Source of the DNA: Pterobdella sp. o SKG-2022
Taxonomy: Eukaryota > Annelida > Clitellata > Hirudinida > Piscicolidae
Direction of reading: 5' to 3'
Length of the DNA: 64,000 nt
NCBI GenBank assembly: GCA_964035795.1
Contig: OZ038320.1
Span: 28,677,855-28,741,854, forward strand
In this document: piece by piece, positions 25,401-40,400 of the stretch
Layout: each line of letters opens with the position of its first letter
Position numbering within the stretch: the stretch's first letter is position 1
Position numbers and translations under genes: made by a program
Notes under the pieces: generated by a model
The model's database searches: none
The model's input: the letters and a program-made list of their open reading frames with translations, nothing else
What the model was told of the DNA's origin: nothing

Positions 25401-28400
25401 TAGTTCTGAAAACTTTTTAAATTCCTTGAAACTGGAACTTTCAAATATAAAATTTTTTCGTTTTCTTAAAAGCTATTTTTAAAAATTTGCCCATCTTCTA
25501 TACAGTTTCTTACTTTTTCGAGTATTTCAAAAGGTTTTTGGTGAATTTGAAAAAAGTTCAAAATTTTGTTTCAAATAACAATAAGAAAAATTGTAAATAT
25601 TAGTTTTTGTTCTAAATTTTTGCCTTAATATATTGAAAACTTTACAAAAGTAGCAACAAAAAAAGACGAAAAGTGCTTTAACTAATATCAAAATACAGTA
25701 TTATCCCCTCAAAATACCCCATAATCACATCAAAAAACTCCATTAGCATTTTAGGACACTCATAGTCGTTTCAAAATACCCATAAACATATCTGAATATC
25801 CACGAATTCACAAACACGACCATGATGCTATGAAAAATAATGACGAAATAAATATTGACTTACCAGAACGTGAAACAGAGCACCTCTTTGTAAGTGGTGG
25901 CAATGGGAGGACTGATGAAAAGAGCGGTGTCTTTGGAAGTTGAAGGAGACAAAACCACATAGACAAAATTTCCGTCTAAGGAATATTAATTAGTATCTTG
26001 ACTGACTTAAAATTTGAATTTAAAGTTTTTTTTGAAATAGCGTGATTCGGAAATACTTAGAAAACTAAATTGAGTTTTTCAAACGGAATTTTGATGTTTG
26101 AAAAATGTTTGAAGTTAATTTAGAGGGTAATTAGTATTTGATATTTGTCATATGCGTTGAAAGTATCATGGAATGTCAAAAATTTTGTATAAATATAACG
26201 AATAATTTTGAAATAAAATAATTCTCAAATATGAAATATAGTTAAATTACCTAAAGAAATCCATTATAATAAATAATGTATTATTTTAAAAGTAATTCTG
26301 ATTCAGTTTTACATTTTTTAGCACTTTACTTTAACTTCTGTGTTCTATGCAAAAGCTTTAGCAGTTAACCTCTTAACCCTTTTCACCATCGGTAATATTT
26401 AGGACAACAGATTTTTTCAATTCAATTTCATTTTAATTCGACATTTTTTTTATTAAATGAGAAGTATTTTAATAGTGTTAATATTCGTTCCATGAACATT
26501 TCTTGTCGTATTTCAATGCATTGCTTCATTTGAAATTTTTCAAGTTGTTAATGAATATATGATAAAAATTAAACTGAAAAACTTAAAACCCGATAAATTT
26601 TTACAAAACAGATATGAAACACATGATATTTTTGGAAACACTTTTCCAAAAATAACAATCTTTATTGCTTGTTCCACTAGTTCTTTTACATCAACACTCC
26701 ATAATTAGAGCACTACAAACTATCAATATAACTTGTTAAGAAAAGTGTGAAATCCCTGCTGAAAAAGTCTTATCAAAATACAAGTAGTACATAAATAGTT
26801 TTAGTTAAGTTGTTGTCTTTATATCTTGTTTATCGAAGGGTTTTTGAAACAACTGCATTTAAAACACATTTTCATAAAAACCTAGAAACATAAAAAGCTG
26901 GAAACACCTTTAAAAAAACTGATGTTATCAATTATTGAAGGTTTTTTGGAAGGAGTTAAAATTTAAGTGAAAATATTATAGTTAAAGTGTCTGAAAAAAC
27001 ATTAGAAGTAAACTGAAGCATGTTTGATTCATTGAAAACACTGTTCAAAGCTTTTGATGAGTAACGGTTACAACATTAAGTACAACCTCAACTAAATTTC
27101 TCATAAAATTATATATAAATCAACCTGCAGTGTTTTATGGTAGGGGTGAACTTTAAAAGAAATAAATTTTTTTGAAATTCGGCAAGGATTGCTGTAGATT
27201 ATTTCTGAAGTAAATTAAATCATAACATAGTCCATACTACGTTAACACGTGAAAAAACTAATTAATTTATTTGTCAAGTATTTATAAATAAAATCTAAAC
27301 TCACTGCCATCTATCGACGATTTATCATAGTGCACTTCTTTGAATTCGGAGTATTTATAATCATATATCTTCCATTTGTTATTTGGTGTTATCTTCTGGA
27401 AGCCTGTGTCGGGCTGGTAATAAGTTAAATGACCTTCGTACGATTCCCATCCACACATGGTAGACTCGAAGTTGCATTGAAGGTCGACTGTAAAGTGCAT
27501 GGTGTACATGAAGATACCGTTAAATGTTAATGTTTTGAACAAAGTTTGTTTTTATACTAGTTTATTCAATGAGTTTAATAAATTATGATATGATATTTAA
27601 TACAAAAGTATACGTTTAAAAGAATATTTTATAAGGCAGTATAGTGAATTTGAGTTTTTTGAAACATACAGCAAATGCTTGGATATACGTGAAAACATAA
27701 AACTAAGTAGAAAACGTATAGCCCCTATAGCTCAATGGTTGAGCATTAGACAATTATCTAAAGTAACCGGGTTCGATCCCGCGTGAGCCGACAATTAGCA
27801 TCTGTTCTACAGTGTTTTAGCTGCATTAAATTTGTAGCAAGCGCTTTGATCTATAAGGAAAAGCGCATTATAAATACCGCATTACATTTTACATTTACAT
27901 TTTACAAAACATCAATCGAAGTAATTCAAAATTAACTGAAATTAAGTTATCAGGTATATATATAAGCTGAAAATTTTAGATATTTTAAGAAAAACTTGAA
28001 GCTTGAAAATTTTAATTTATGCTCCACAAGGCCTCAAAAACTTTACTTTGTAAAAAATTTCGAAATACACTTAAGTAAAAATAATGATTAATTAAACTTC
28101 AACGTTTCAGTTATATTATAAGATTTAGTGATAACTAATTTGAATTATTTTAGTTTTGAAATACATTTTATACATTATCCTATTGATTTTTAAAAACAAT
28201 TTCACAAAGGCAATTGTTTCAATTGAAGAAAGCATATTAGAAAAAAAATTATCTAAAATTGATTAAAAAAAATTTACGCTAATGAAAAAATGGTTTTACT
28301 AATATGAAAAATATATTTTGTTTTATTTTGTGGCTATTAAAAATAGCAAATTTGGTATTGGGGAATCCGCTCAAAAGCAAACATTTTGAGCTATGATTTC

Positions 28401-31400
28401 CCAGTGATTAAAACCACTATTGCTATTAATTCATACATAAACTAACATTATTTATGAAATTGTGATTTTAATTTTTAATAAAAAAATCATTTTGAAATTA
28501 GACTCTAAATTCAAAAAAAAATTTTTTTTTTATGTTTAATCCGGCTAAAATTTGAGTTTTTTGAATGAGTTTTATGCAAATAAATATAAAATATATCCTT
28601 GTTAAGTTGTTCATAAAATATTTCGAAAATTGAAAAAACTCTCGAAAGCAACGTGAAATAAAGTATGCAAATATAAAGTATTTCTTTCTAAAAACTAATT
28701 TTTGAAAATGTTTTGTTAATGGTTTATTTAAAAGCCTAAAACCACACGATTTTTCTACTTAGTGCTAGTTGGTTGTTGGATATATTTAAACCTATTCTGG
28801 CACCTAAAATATATTTCAAACGACGTCAGAGATTAAATTTTAAATTGTCGTTCTTAATTTAAAATTAACTTCCTTCATAAAATATGACCTTGAGTGTATG
28901 TGCTTTGTGATTAAAGACTCATATGTTTATAAACCTCTCGAAATTATTCTCAAAAGTTGCTCTTTAAATAAATTAAAAACATAATTTTTTAGTTAAAATA
29001 ATTAAGTTTTATAATTAAAAAATGTCCAATGTTAATCGAAAAAATATAAACCAGTTGAAGTTTGAAATGGAAATTTGAATAGCCTCAATTACAAACCACC
29101 ATCCCAAAACATCTTTGGGAACAATCACCACAAAAAGATTGGCTTGATACGACTTGTGGAGAACCCCACAAACGCCATTCAATCGTTTTGAACATAAACA
29201 CAACACCGATTACAGAATCATTTAAATAATTTAAATAATAAATAATTTAAATTCAATTATTTTCTCATCGTCAAACGTGATCCAAAGTTTTTATTTCTGT
29301 GGAAAACCTTCGTATTTTCTGGTTCATCAGTTTGATGGAATTCTTTGAAAATTTCTTGAAAATGGAAATTCTTTGAAAATGAAAAATTTTTTAGAAAATG
29401 AAATATAGTTTTAAATATTTGAAAATATTGTTTTCAGCACGTTTTATAAATGCATTTAAATGTTTGGTATCGATAAAAGCACTTTAAAATCTGATAAACC
29501 ATGCACTGGGAATTTAAAGCCTGCAAGCCTTCGGGAATTGAAAGATGTATATATACATGTATCGATTCTTGCAAAACTTTACATACATTTATGAATTTTT
29601 ACGTCAAGAGCTTGACGTGTTTCAAAATTCGAAGATAAAGATTCATACTCAATTTTTAAAATCAAAATTTGTGAACGCTTTTAAGTTTAAAATTCTTTAA
29701 ACTTTTTTTGTTTCAAGGCCTTCAAGATAACTATTGTTTCGGAAAATGAAGCTTTTTGGTTAATAGAAATTTTCAGGTTTTCCTAAATTTATATAAAAAA
29801 AACTAGCATAATCATAAATGATACAAGAAACTTCTTTTAAAACAGCAATTACAAGAACTCACTTCCAAAACATGCCCCTTCCAGGATGCTGATGTCATCC
29901 AGAGCCACACCACCTTCTTGCCAATTTTTTTTCAAATTTGAATTTGAAAAAAAAGATGTTGGAAAGGACAACGAAGAAGAGAATGTCTGGTCGTTTCTGA
30001 CACTGAAAAGCACTCGAACAGGTTTGGAAGAAGGTTCTAGAACGATTTCTGCCAGTCTCCAGCCAGCACTGTCCCAGTCCATTGGAGGTTTGGTTTTCTT
30101 TCGTTTGTGCCACTTGGATCTCAGTGTGAACAAAGACATTTGCCAGTCTGGACGCAGCAAATCTTCATTTAGATACACAGAAAGAGTTAAGTTGTTGAGA
30201 GATGGTGAGGATTTCTTTTTGCGGAGGATGTACCAGAAGCGGAGACAGTATTGAAAGTGTGGAAGGAGGGAAGTGGGTGAAGATTTGAGGAGGGCAGGAA
30301 GATCGTATGTGTGGAGGTAATTGCCATCTGCGGTGTCGAATATAATCATCAGTTCTTAACGTGAATAATTATTCATAAATGTCTAAACTGTTTCAATAAT
30401 TCAGATACGTCAAAATTTCCAAAATGTTATCGAATATTTTAATGGAGGCAGTTTCATTTTTCAAAAAAAACTTTAAAGTTAATTTAAATTTTAGTTTCAT
30501 TGTTTTATACCCTTGTAACATGCAAAAACATTTGAGATTTCAAATATAGCAATGAAAATAAATTATTTTGGTAATTTTTGAAAAAGATTTTTACAAAAGT
30601 TGAAGTTTGAAATGAGTTTGAAGAAATTTAACTCATTTTAAATCTCAACGCTAAAAATTTTAAACTAATAAAAACAATTTCCGACAAAAATAAAATTGAA
30701 AATTTCTTTAAAAATTTAAAAAATAGTAACTTTTGTTATTCAAAAAGGAAAGATATTTATTTGTCGTGCTATCACAATGGGGTAACAAAAAAACAATAAA
30801 AGCTAAAGATCTTAGAAAAAGTGCTCAAAATTCTTTGCAATATCTGATCAGAAATTTAAAATTTTAGCTTAAAAATATAAAATTGTTGTTTTCATTCCGA
30901 AATTTTCAAATATTTTCACTATCAACTTATTTAAATTGCATTTGAGATACATTACAAACCACATTTAAATTCATTTTATGAAATTCGAAACTTTTTAAGA
31001 ATTTTTTTCGTTTCAAATCAGTTCAATGTGACGGATAGTTACTTTTTCAATTGTCCAATTGTATTAAAATCTCATTCAATATCAATCTAAAAAATAGTTC
31101 AAAAGATTTTCAAAGATTAATGCTTCTATAAAAAATGAATTTAACAGTTTGGAAAAGCATAAAGGAAACGTCACAATAATTTCTAAATAAAATTATTCTA
31201 GGCGGCTATCATTCTTTTCCATTTATATCCGTCAGAAATTGTCTCATCAAATCCCTTTTTAATAAGGCATCCATCAATAGGCCAAGGCAATAAGAAATCT
31301 ATTCATTCATCATTTATTCCTTCACATTTTGATCGTTTAATCGCTTTCTCCATCTACACACTTGGACCTATATAATTAAACCTCAACATTTCCATTTGTT

Positions 31401-34400
31401 TTAAGAGACTTAATACAAAGTGTGAGCACTGCAAGAGTTAGTTTCTAATGATGTCCTTTTATAAATATTTAAACTACAAAGACATTTAAATGAGCAAGAA
31501 AATTTTTAGATTCACAATTTGTTTTTATGTAAATAGTTTTAAATTACTTTGTTGTCAGTGCACTGCATGATATCAAAAGAGAATCTAAAAAATTTCAAAC
31601 AAACCAGTTAACAAAGCTTGTTCAAACCATAATGAAAGAAAAACAATTTGAAAACTGTTGAGTAAGTTTTTAGAAATTGTCTCCCGTTACAAAAACAAAA
31701 TCCACTTTAAATAATTTAAATTGTTTTGTTTAGCGAAAAAGTTTGATGAAAAAACATGAAAAAAACTGAGAGTTTAATAAGTAAAGTTGAAATTCTTAAT
31801 ACACTGCAAGCCAGTGGTATATAGATTCTACATAAACACAAAAAATATATAACTCTAATTGATAAACAATATTTAAAAAAAAACTGACCTTTACCAACAG
31901 TATGATCGACATCAGGCATCCAAGAGCTCTTGGAAGCAGCATCCAAAGGTAATCTAGCCACCGCCCATCCCTCTAAATCCATTCCACACACTTTGTTGTT
32001 TCTATCAAAAATAAAGCAAATTTTCAGTTTAGGTTCATAATATTGAAGATTATAATGTGAAGTGAAGTTTCAGTATATAATATTGAAAGTGATTCAGACG
32101 AAAAAAAAAGTCGTTAATGGAGCAGTCACTGTTATGATCTGCTTCAAAATACATCTTGTTAACTAATCTGAGTTGTCAGTTAGATTTTTATTGAATTATA
32201 TAATATAATTTTTGAAATTTAAAAAATTATTAACAATTAAAAATTTCAATAAAAGTTTTAACAAATTCTTATTATAATTCACTATTAATAATAGATTAGT
32301 ATAAGGAATATGAACAAGAAAACTATCAGAAGGCCTCATATGAAATATGGGAGATACAGAAAGGTTTGGGTGGTTGTGATAAGAGAAATAAACATAAAAT
32401 TCATTTTCCAAAATAATTAAAAGTGACTAATTATACGATATACCATGAAAAATTTTAAAATGATTAAAAATAGGAATATACGCTAATAGTAAAATAATCA
32501 CAAAATGAATTTAATGTGTGATGGTGCTTTCGACAGAATGTTAGCCAAGAAATGTTTCATGCAAAAATAAATCTACTTGAATGAAACTTACTAACTTTTT
32601 CAAAGCTTTTCCAAGTGCAAAGAAAAGATTCAATAATGAAAACTTGAAGTTCTTGAAGCAAATTGTATTGAAAATCGTAAATAATGAAAGAATTGAAAAA
32701 AATAAATTTTTTTAAATTTATATATATATTGTCTTAGTTTATTTAAAATAAATCTAAACCATTCCAAAGAATTCTGGCATTATAAAAAGTCAAACCACCG
32801 CAAGAATAGTCTTGGAAATAACCTTCCATACACTTGCAAGCTTATTCTATGTCTCGCAAACTCCTTCGTAAGCCGACTTGCCAGTACAATGATTATTGAA
32901 TGGGAACATTGGCCAGTAGAGTGTTTCAATGTGATTTATGTGTTTAAAACCCATCAGTTTGGTTTCTATTTTAAGTTTGAAAGGAACTGTCGAGAATGAA
33001 AATATCGTTCTGTTACTGAAATATAGTTATCTAAAAAAGGATTTGAAAGGAAACACTGAATATTTGTACAAAAAAAGCAAATAAATAACTCAAAAAAACC
33101 TAGAAAATTTTTTAAGATTTAAAAACTCAAAATCCTTCATTGAAACGTTTTGAACAATAAAAGCAAAGAATGTAATGTTAAAATCTCAAAAATCTTTATT
33201 TCAGCAGTAATATTAAAAATTCAACTTTTTATGTTGATTTTGAAAACATTTTTATATGGAAATGTTGAAAGTGAAGTGAATAGTTTTGAAAATATTGCCG
33301 CCAAAATGAAAAAAATTAAAGATCAATCTTTTTGTTGAATCCATAACATTATCAGTTCCAGAATATATATTACAACCTCCAACTATTACAAACTTCCCAA
33401 ACAATTGTAAATAACTTCAAGTCACTCAACTTAAGAAACGAACCCAACAACTAAGTAATGACTAAAAGGTAGTGAAATGATACAATGTTGTTTGGGTACA
33501 CTTCAGCTATATCCTTGCTACAATAAAACTTCTGTTATTTTTCTGTTTTATCAAACTCAGTGGGTTTGTATATTAATAACATTTTTGCCGATTAGTTTTT
33601 TTGTGACCAAACAATCTTGTGCCACAAACGAAAAATATTAGTTTAATTAATCATCATGGATTTTCAAATGCTGATTATTTTGAGGTTTCAATGGAATTTG
33701 AGGGTTTTTTATAACCTTATGACCAAGAAAAAAGAGACTTTTTCAGGGTTCAAGGAGTTTTTAAACTACTCAACTGTTAAAGTTGATGCGAGCATTGCAA
33801 TTGACGGAAAAAAACTATTTTCAATTGAATAAAAATTAAAATCTAAATAAGTGTTTGAAGTCCATAAAAACATTAAACAGAATAGAAAATGGGAAATTTT
33901 CGAAACTGAGAAGAAATAATAAACTCAAAATTAAACTAATTAGAAAACAGAAATACTTATTTTTGTGAAAACAAAAAAACTTAAGATTCTAAATAAAAAT
34001 TGAAAAAAAATTACAAAATTAAAAAATTAAATAAAATTCAAAGGATTTTACGGCTGTTTTAAACAATGTTTCATTGAGACATGGTCAACGATTTGGCTTC
34101 AGTTGCTTAACGAAATAGAGAAATAACTTCAAATAATGAAGATAAAAATAATTATGTTATAAAATGAAAATATTAGTAATATTAAATAGTTTTAAAAATG
34201 ATAATAGCAATAAGCAAAAAAATATTAATCGAAAAAATAATAACGAAGATCTTATTCTGGAATTATAAAATTTGTTTATAAGCAACTTGTTATACAAAAC
34301 CCTTTTATATATAGCTTTTTAACGCTTGTTTGAAATAAAAATATTTTCAAAACAAAAAACATACGGTAAAACGATGGTAGAAACTTTGTTTTGCAAACTC

Positions 34401-37400
34401 ATTAATCTTACTACCAAAAAACGTTGTACACTCAGAATCTTCCGTTATAGCCTCCTACTTTTGTATTTATTTTCTCAGCAAACAACATTCATTGCAAACT
34501 GAAGTGAAATTTCATAAAAAGTCAATTAATCATTCGAAAAAAATACTTACTTTGAATTTTATATTTCGTTGCATAAATTCTAAAAATGATCAATTCTAAT
34601 ACTCAATGATAATAAATCAAAAAATCGAAAGAGAGAATTCAAAAGGTACATATTTTATGGACATCAAAACTTTTTCTATTTAAAACAAAACTTTAGATTG
34701 TTTTGATGTTATTTTTTCGATTAGATTTTGAAATATATTTTTTATAAATATTGAATAATTAATTTACAGAGCATTTTCAATATGCTATAGAAAGCTAGTG
34801 TAGCAAAGCTATGTCTATTTATCATAAGAAAACAGTGTTTGAAAACTTTGAAAAATAAATGTAACAAATACAATATTCAAAACTTTAAAAATTCTCTTTG
34901 ATCTTATTAATATTGAATTCAATTAGAGTTTTATATCAAAAATGACATCAAAAAGTAAAAACACAAAACTTCTAGCGAAAAATACATTTAAGATTGATTT
35001 ACATACAAACATGAAACAAGACAAATTTTCAATTGAAAAAAACAAAAAACTGGTAAAATAGAAGTGAAAATAAATTAAATTGGAATGTTCGAAGAAAAAA
35101 TTCATTCGCTAATGGCCTGTGACGAAAATTCGGATTAAAATTAGAGCAAAAATTTTTTAAACTCATTACCCTCTTTAAAAAAATTTACTCATTGTTTTGA
35201 ATGCAATTTTTTCGTTGATAAGATCTATTTTTTTCTAATTTGGAAGCAAAAATTTTCAGACTCTTATTTATGATTATTTCATGCAATAAATTTAATTGAA
35301 CTTTTTCAACTTGGAACAAATTGGATGTAAAACTTCGTTGTTTTGGATATCAACAAAAATATTTTTCATTTGTTTCAATATTTCACGTTTACTTGAAAAT
35401 ACATAAAAACTTTTCTGACATATGATAACAATTATCAAAATGGTTTTTGATCAACAATCTTTTTCCATCTCGTTTTGAAACTTTAATTATTTCGAGTCAA
35501 CTACCTATAAGATTTTTAACTGCAGATTATGGCAGTCACCGACAAAACTTGGTTTTTTTTTGGTTTCTATTATAAAGTTTTATTATCAGACTTTATCCAA
35601 ATTTTTTACCAATTTCTCAAGAAGTGTTGAAAATCTACAAAATTATATACTTTTGTGCATTTTAATAAATAAAGATTGAAAACTGGAAAATAGAATTGTA
35701 TGAATTAATAAAAATTTTGTTGATGAAATAACGTATACAAAGCAACGTTGAACATCTGCGTTGTGCTTATTGAAGTTTGGAGGCTTTAATTGAAGTCATG
35801 CCTTATAATAAAAAATTTAAAATTTTGTCAAAAATATTTTCAACATTTTTTCGAAAATTATTTCACAATATTCAAAAATGGTTTTTTCAATTTCTTTATA
35901 ATTCATCAAAGATTAAAAAATTTGACGTTCGACGTCAAAAATTTATCAAACTTCTTTTGTGCATTTAAAAAAATGCATTGCTGTTTACTTAGAAATAATT
36001 TTTAATTAAAAATAGAAAAATTCAGCAAACGTTTTAGAGCATACTTATTGGATTCATATAGCTTGGTTTTTGCAAATTAAAAAAAAGCTTCAAGCTAAAG
36101 CTATGACTTTTTACTTCAAGATACAAAAGTACAAAAATTCATTCCAAACCACAACTTTCAAACTCCATATTTGATTTTTTCAAATACAATTATAATGCAA
36201 AAAAAAATTAGCAACACAAAAAATTATGATTTATTTCAGTAACTCTGAAAAGTATTTCATAATTAAGCCGTGAAACCCGCTCAGATATGCTAGACATAGC
36301 TGTACCGAGGCTAGTGCAGTAGAGCTATAATTAACAAAAATCTATCGGTGCTTAGTTTATAAAGGCTAGTTTTCTCAAACATGAAATTTCGCAATTTATA
36401 TTAATATTTTTAACAATTATGTCGATAGAATTTTAATCTTGAAACCGTTTTATATTTAGAAGTTTAAAGGAAAATGAAGCTGACAAAAAGAGGTGGAGCA
36501 AAGCATATCAACAATTGAATTTTGCTTTTTTCAACTACATTTTGATCCAAAATCATAGTTCATTATTTAAATGGAAATAAAATTAAAATTTCACCAATGC
36601 GTTTGAAAGTGTGTGAAAATTTTTGAAGCAGTCATCCACATATGTAGGTTTAAAATTCTAAACAAGACATTTGTTTAATTAAGAAGGAAATTGAATTGTC
36701 TGCGAAATTAAATTTATGTTGGAATTTTTTGAAAAACTCTCAGAAAATTAATATAATGAAACAAAAAAATGAGAAAAAAGCAAAAAATAATATAACCCAA
36801 ACTGGAAAAAACATACTAAAATGATTGCATGGATCTATATACAATGAAAATTGTGAATTCTATTAAAACCCACGTTTCTCATTAATTAAATAAGGAACTT
36901 TTATTCTTTCACTTGAAGTTAAAAAAATTTTAGTTTTTTGTTTTTATTAACATTGAGTTAATAGAAATGTAGGTTTTGTTTGTTCAAATAAGATAGAATT
37001 GAAAGGCTTTGATTAAATCAAGTATAAATTCTTCAACAAAATTGTAATTTGGAGCAATATTTTCAAAACATCAAAATTGTTTTTTTTTTGCATTTTTTCA
37101 AATTTCAGTTTTTCAGTTATTTTTATTTTTCCAATATATCATATCATTCTCATGATAACACAAAAAAACATGCTTTATAATGAAAAATCTGAACATGATC
37201 ATTATTGAAAAGCATGTAAAAAAGGGCTAATTATTTCAATATTGAAAATATATTGAGCTTGAAACTTTATATACGAAAAGCTTTGATGAAGCAAGGTTGA
37301 TCAAAACACTGATATTTGATGATTTATTGAAAGTGTGTTATTTTTTAAGAGTATCCCTTTTTACTTCAATTATTTCCAGAATACTCCATAATTGAAAAAA

Positions 37401-40400
37401 ATGAATTGAAAGTTTGATACTTTGATGATTATTTATATTTCAAAAATATTTAGTATTTTTTAATTTTATGCACATATAATTGCATCAAGAACTTTTACAT
37501 TTCGTATAAAGCCATTGCGTCAAATGGAGATGCTTCCAAAAATCTCACTAAAACCGATTGTTTCGTTAAAATTCACTATTGAACTCTTACTTTGATAAAA
37601 GTATCAATTTCGTTGAGAATTGATTTTTTTGAAATTGAAGTTTTGATTCGATATTGATCATTTCAAGCATCTATTTGTTGAAAAGTTAAGGGAAAATTGT
37701 ATTAAAAAAATATATAATTGAAATTTGAATTTCATTATTTTAAATATTTGTTCATTATAAAACTCAGTTTTTTTTTAAATTGACTTTCTTCTGAGTTCAA
37801 TATCAAAAGTGAAGCATTATAAAAAGTTTTAATTTACCTGTCATGAGAAAAATCACAAGCTATCAGGTCTTGACTGTCTGTTGAAAAAGAAAATTGGCTT
37901 GAAAATATATATTTCATAAATATATTTATAATAAATACATACTTAATAAATTAATTCAAAGAATTTATATTTCAAAATTTTATCTTTAATAAATAGATGT
38001 AAATTTTTATAGCAATATACTATTTGCAATGGCTTAAATATTTTTGATATTTCGTAAAAGTTAGTCTAAATTATTTTTTGAGATTTGAATCTCAATGAAT
38101 GAAGCATTTTGATAGAAAAAAACTGAAAAATGACACTCTGCATACAAAGAATAACTTAATTGAATAAATAGAAAAAACTTATATCCAATGAAATGTAATT
38201 GAGAGTTCTATGAATTCTAATTATAAATAAAGATTGAATCAATTCATAATTGATTAAATAAAAAATCAGTCATTTTCACTGTAAACCTTTTCGTAAACTG
38301 TGTGCCATATAACAAACATTTATAATACATGAAGGTTTTCATACCTTTCAAAATCTTTATAAAATGTACAACGAATTTATTTTTGTCAAATGAGTAATTT
38401 CAAAATAGTCCAGACATGAAGAGAAAAAGTTCGAATGGATAAAATAAATAATAAAAACTAATGAAAATCTTTTCCAAAGTTTAATCGAATTTTTCTTATA
38501 AACTTTTATCAATGATTTGTCATTAGTTTGAATATTAATTTAAAATATGTCTTATCTATTTATAGAAACTGACATTTAATAAAAATAAATTCAACTTTTA
38601 AATAAGTTTTGATAAATTAAATTATTTGCTTTATCATAAATAAATCTATACATTTTTCATATAAAATTTTCAAAAAAAGTGAATTATATTTAAAAATTAA
38701 AAATTTTTTAGAAAAAGTAATGAAATCTTTGAATCCATTTTCAAAAGTAGAGTAAGTTTTTCAGCTTTAGTTATTGAATAAATATACATTTATATAAAAT
38801 ATATTTTATAAAAAACTAAGAAAGAAAAAAATTAAATGTATGTTAGAGTAATAATTTTGTTTGTATTCTTCGTCAAGCAAGCCACGACAACTCCTTTTAT
38901 AAGACTTGCATAGCTTTTATCAACTTTTCCACGATCGTCAAAAAACATTGTTAATTTTTTATATTGTTTTTCAACTGACATTTTCGACGTTTTTGATAGG
39001 AAAAAATCACAAGCCAAAATTCATTCAATCACCCACACTCAATACTATTGTTTTACAACATTGGACATCACCGATAGATTGCATTTTTATCATTACTTTC
39101 ATTCATTATTAATCTCTTAGATGAAAAAGAATTTTTAATATTTAACTAAAAATCTCGAATTTTGAATAAAAACGTAGTAAGTACCCAGCTATTTGTTCTC
39201 ACTTGAGAACGCCATAGTAAATAATGAAAAGTAATCCCTAAGAAAAGCTCCATGAACTCAAAACATGACCGAACATACGTGATTTTAAGTTAACCGTGAT
39301 CACATGGCCTTGATTTGCATAAAACTGTCGAACTCTTAGACCGTCTAAAAACTTCTGTATTTAACATCGGCGAATCTGCCATCGATAGATTAATTGTTTA
39401 ATCGAAAAAAGTTGCGCATATCTTATGGAGCCATATATATCAATTCAAAGCGGATAGCGTTTATAACTAAAATGAAGTAATATTTATCAATTTGAGCCAA
39501 AAGTTTCAAAAAGCTATGAATTAGGATAAGCTAGCATGCAAGTTTTAAGATTGTTGAAGCATTAATTTTTTTCAATCAAGTAATTAGTTTTTGATTCTAA
39601 ATAATTTCTCACACAGAGGCTCGCATGGGAAGAGAGGTGGGATTATAAATGGCAGCACTTGCCTTGATTGATGCATTGATGTCTCCAATGCCATCAACCC
39701 TCACCTAGCTTTTTGTTGTTATTTTTATATGAAAGGTTTTGTAAGTTTATTTTGTCATTTTCGTTTGCTGTGAACGAGGCCTTTATTGAATTTTCAGTTT
39801 TTTGGTTATTAATTTTTCACTTTTAATAGTCATCAAATACTTTGTTCGTGATTGAAGAACTGTTCCAAGTTCGCCTTCTTTGATTATTGAAAATGATTAT
39901 GAAGCTGAACACGAAACGTATTTTCAAAGCAAAAAAAATCGTTTAAATTTTATTTATTATAATATTCGCTTTTTTTTTCATCTGATTTAACTTTTGCTTT
40001 TATATTCTTTAAAAACATCTCATTTTTCCATGATTAGAATATTAATGTTTATCTCTTGTTTGCTCAATAGTTGACATTTTTGACCTACTAGTCGCGAATT
40101 TTATAAAATAATTGTCATTTAGTTTAATTAATATTCCAATAAATTGATTGTCAAATAGCGTGCAAATGAAAAGAATGAAGACAAAAATATATGAGAATTA
40201 TTCAATATAACGGAGTCTTAAAATTTAAATTTTCTGCAAATAAAGACTGCAAATTTAGTTATATTTTTCAAAGAACAAATGTATTTTTAATTAAAAAAAA
40301 TTATTTCAAAAAACTCTAAAATTTTTTGTAATAAATTTAGAACCGCTGATATTAGCAAAAACAAGTAAAATTATTTTTATAAGGCTTAAAATCTACATTG

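Noticed and set aside
27721..27792. tRNA gene
   Set aside because: A and B boxes are present, but the acceptor ends do not pair, the anticodon arm is irregular and a SINE body follows.
29886..30254. Plus-strand open frame of 122 codons
   Set aside because: Antisense shadow of MAM exon e6, which has clear domain signatures and splice sites.
32780..32945. Possible extra exon in the e4-e5 intron
   Set aside because: The open frame does not match MAM sequence, and MAM1 reads correctly with e4 joined to e5 directly.
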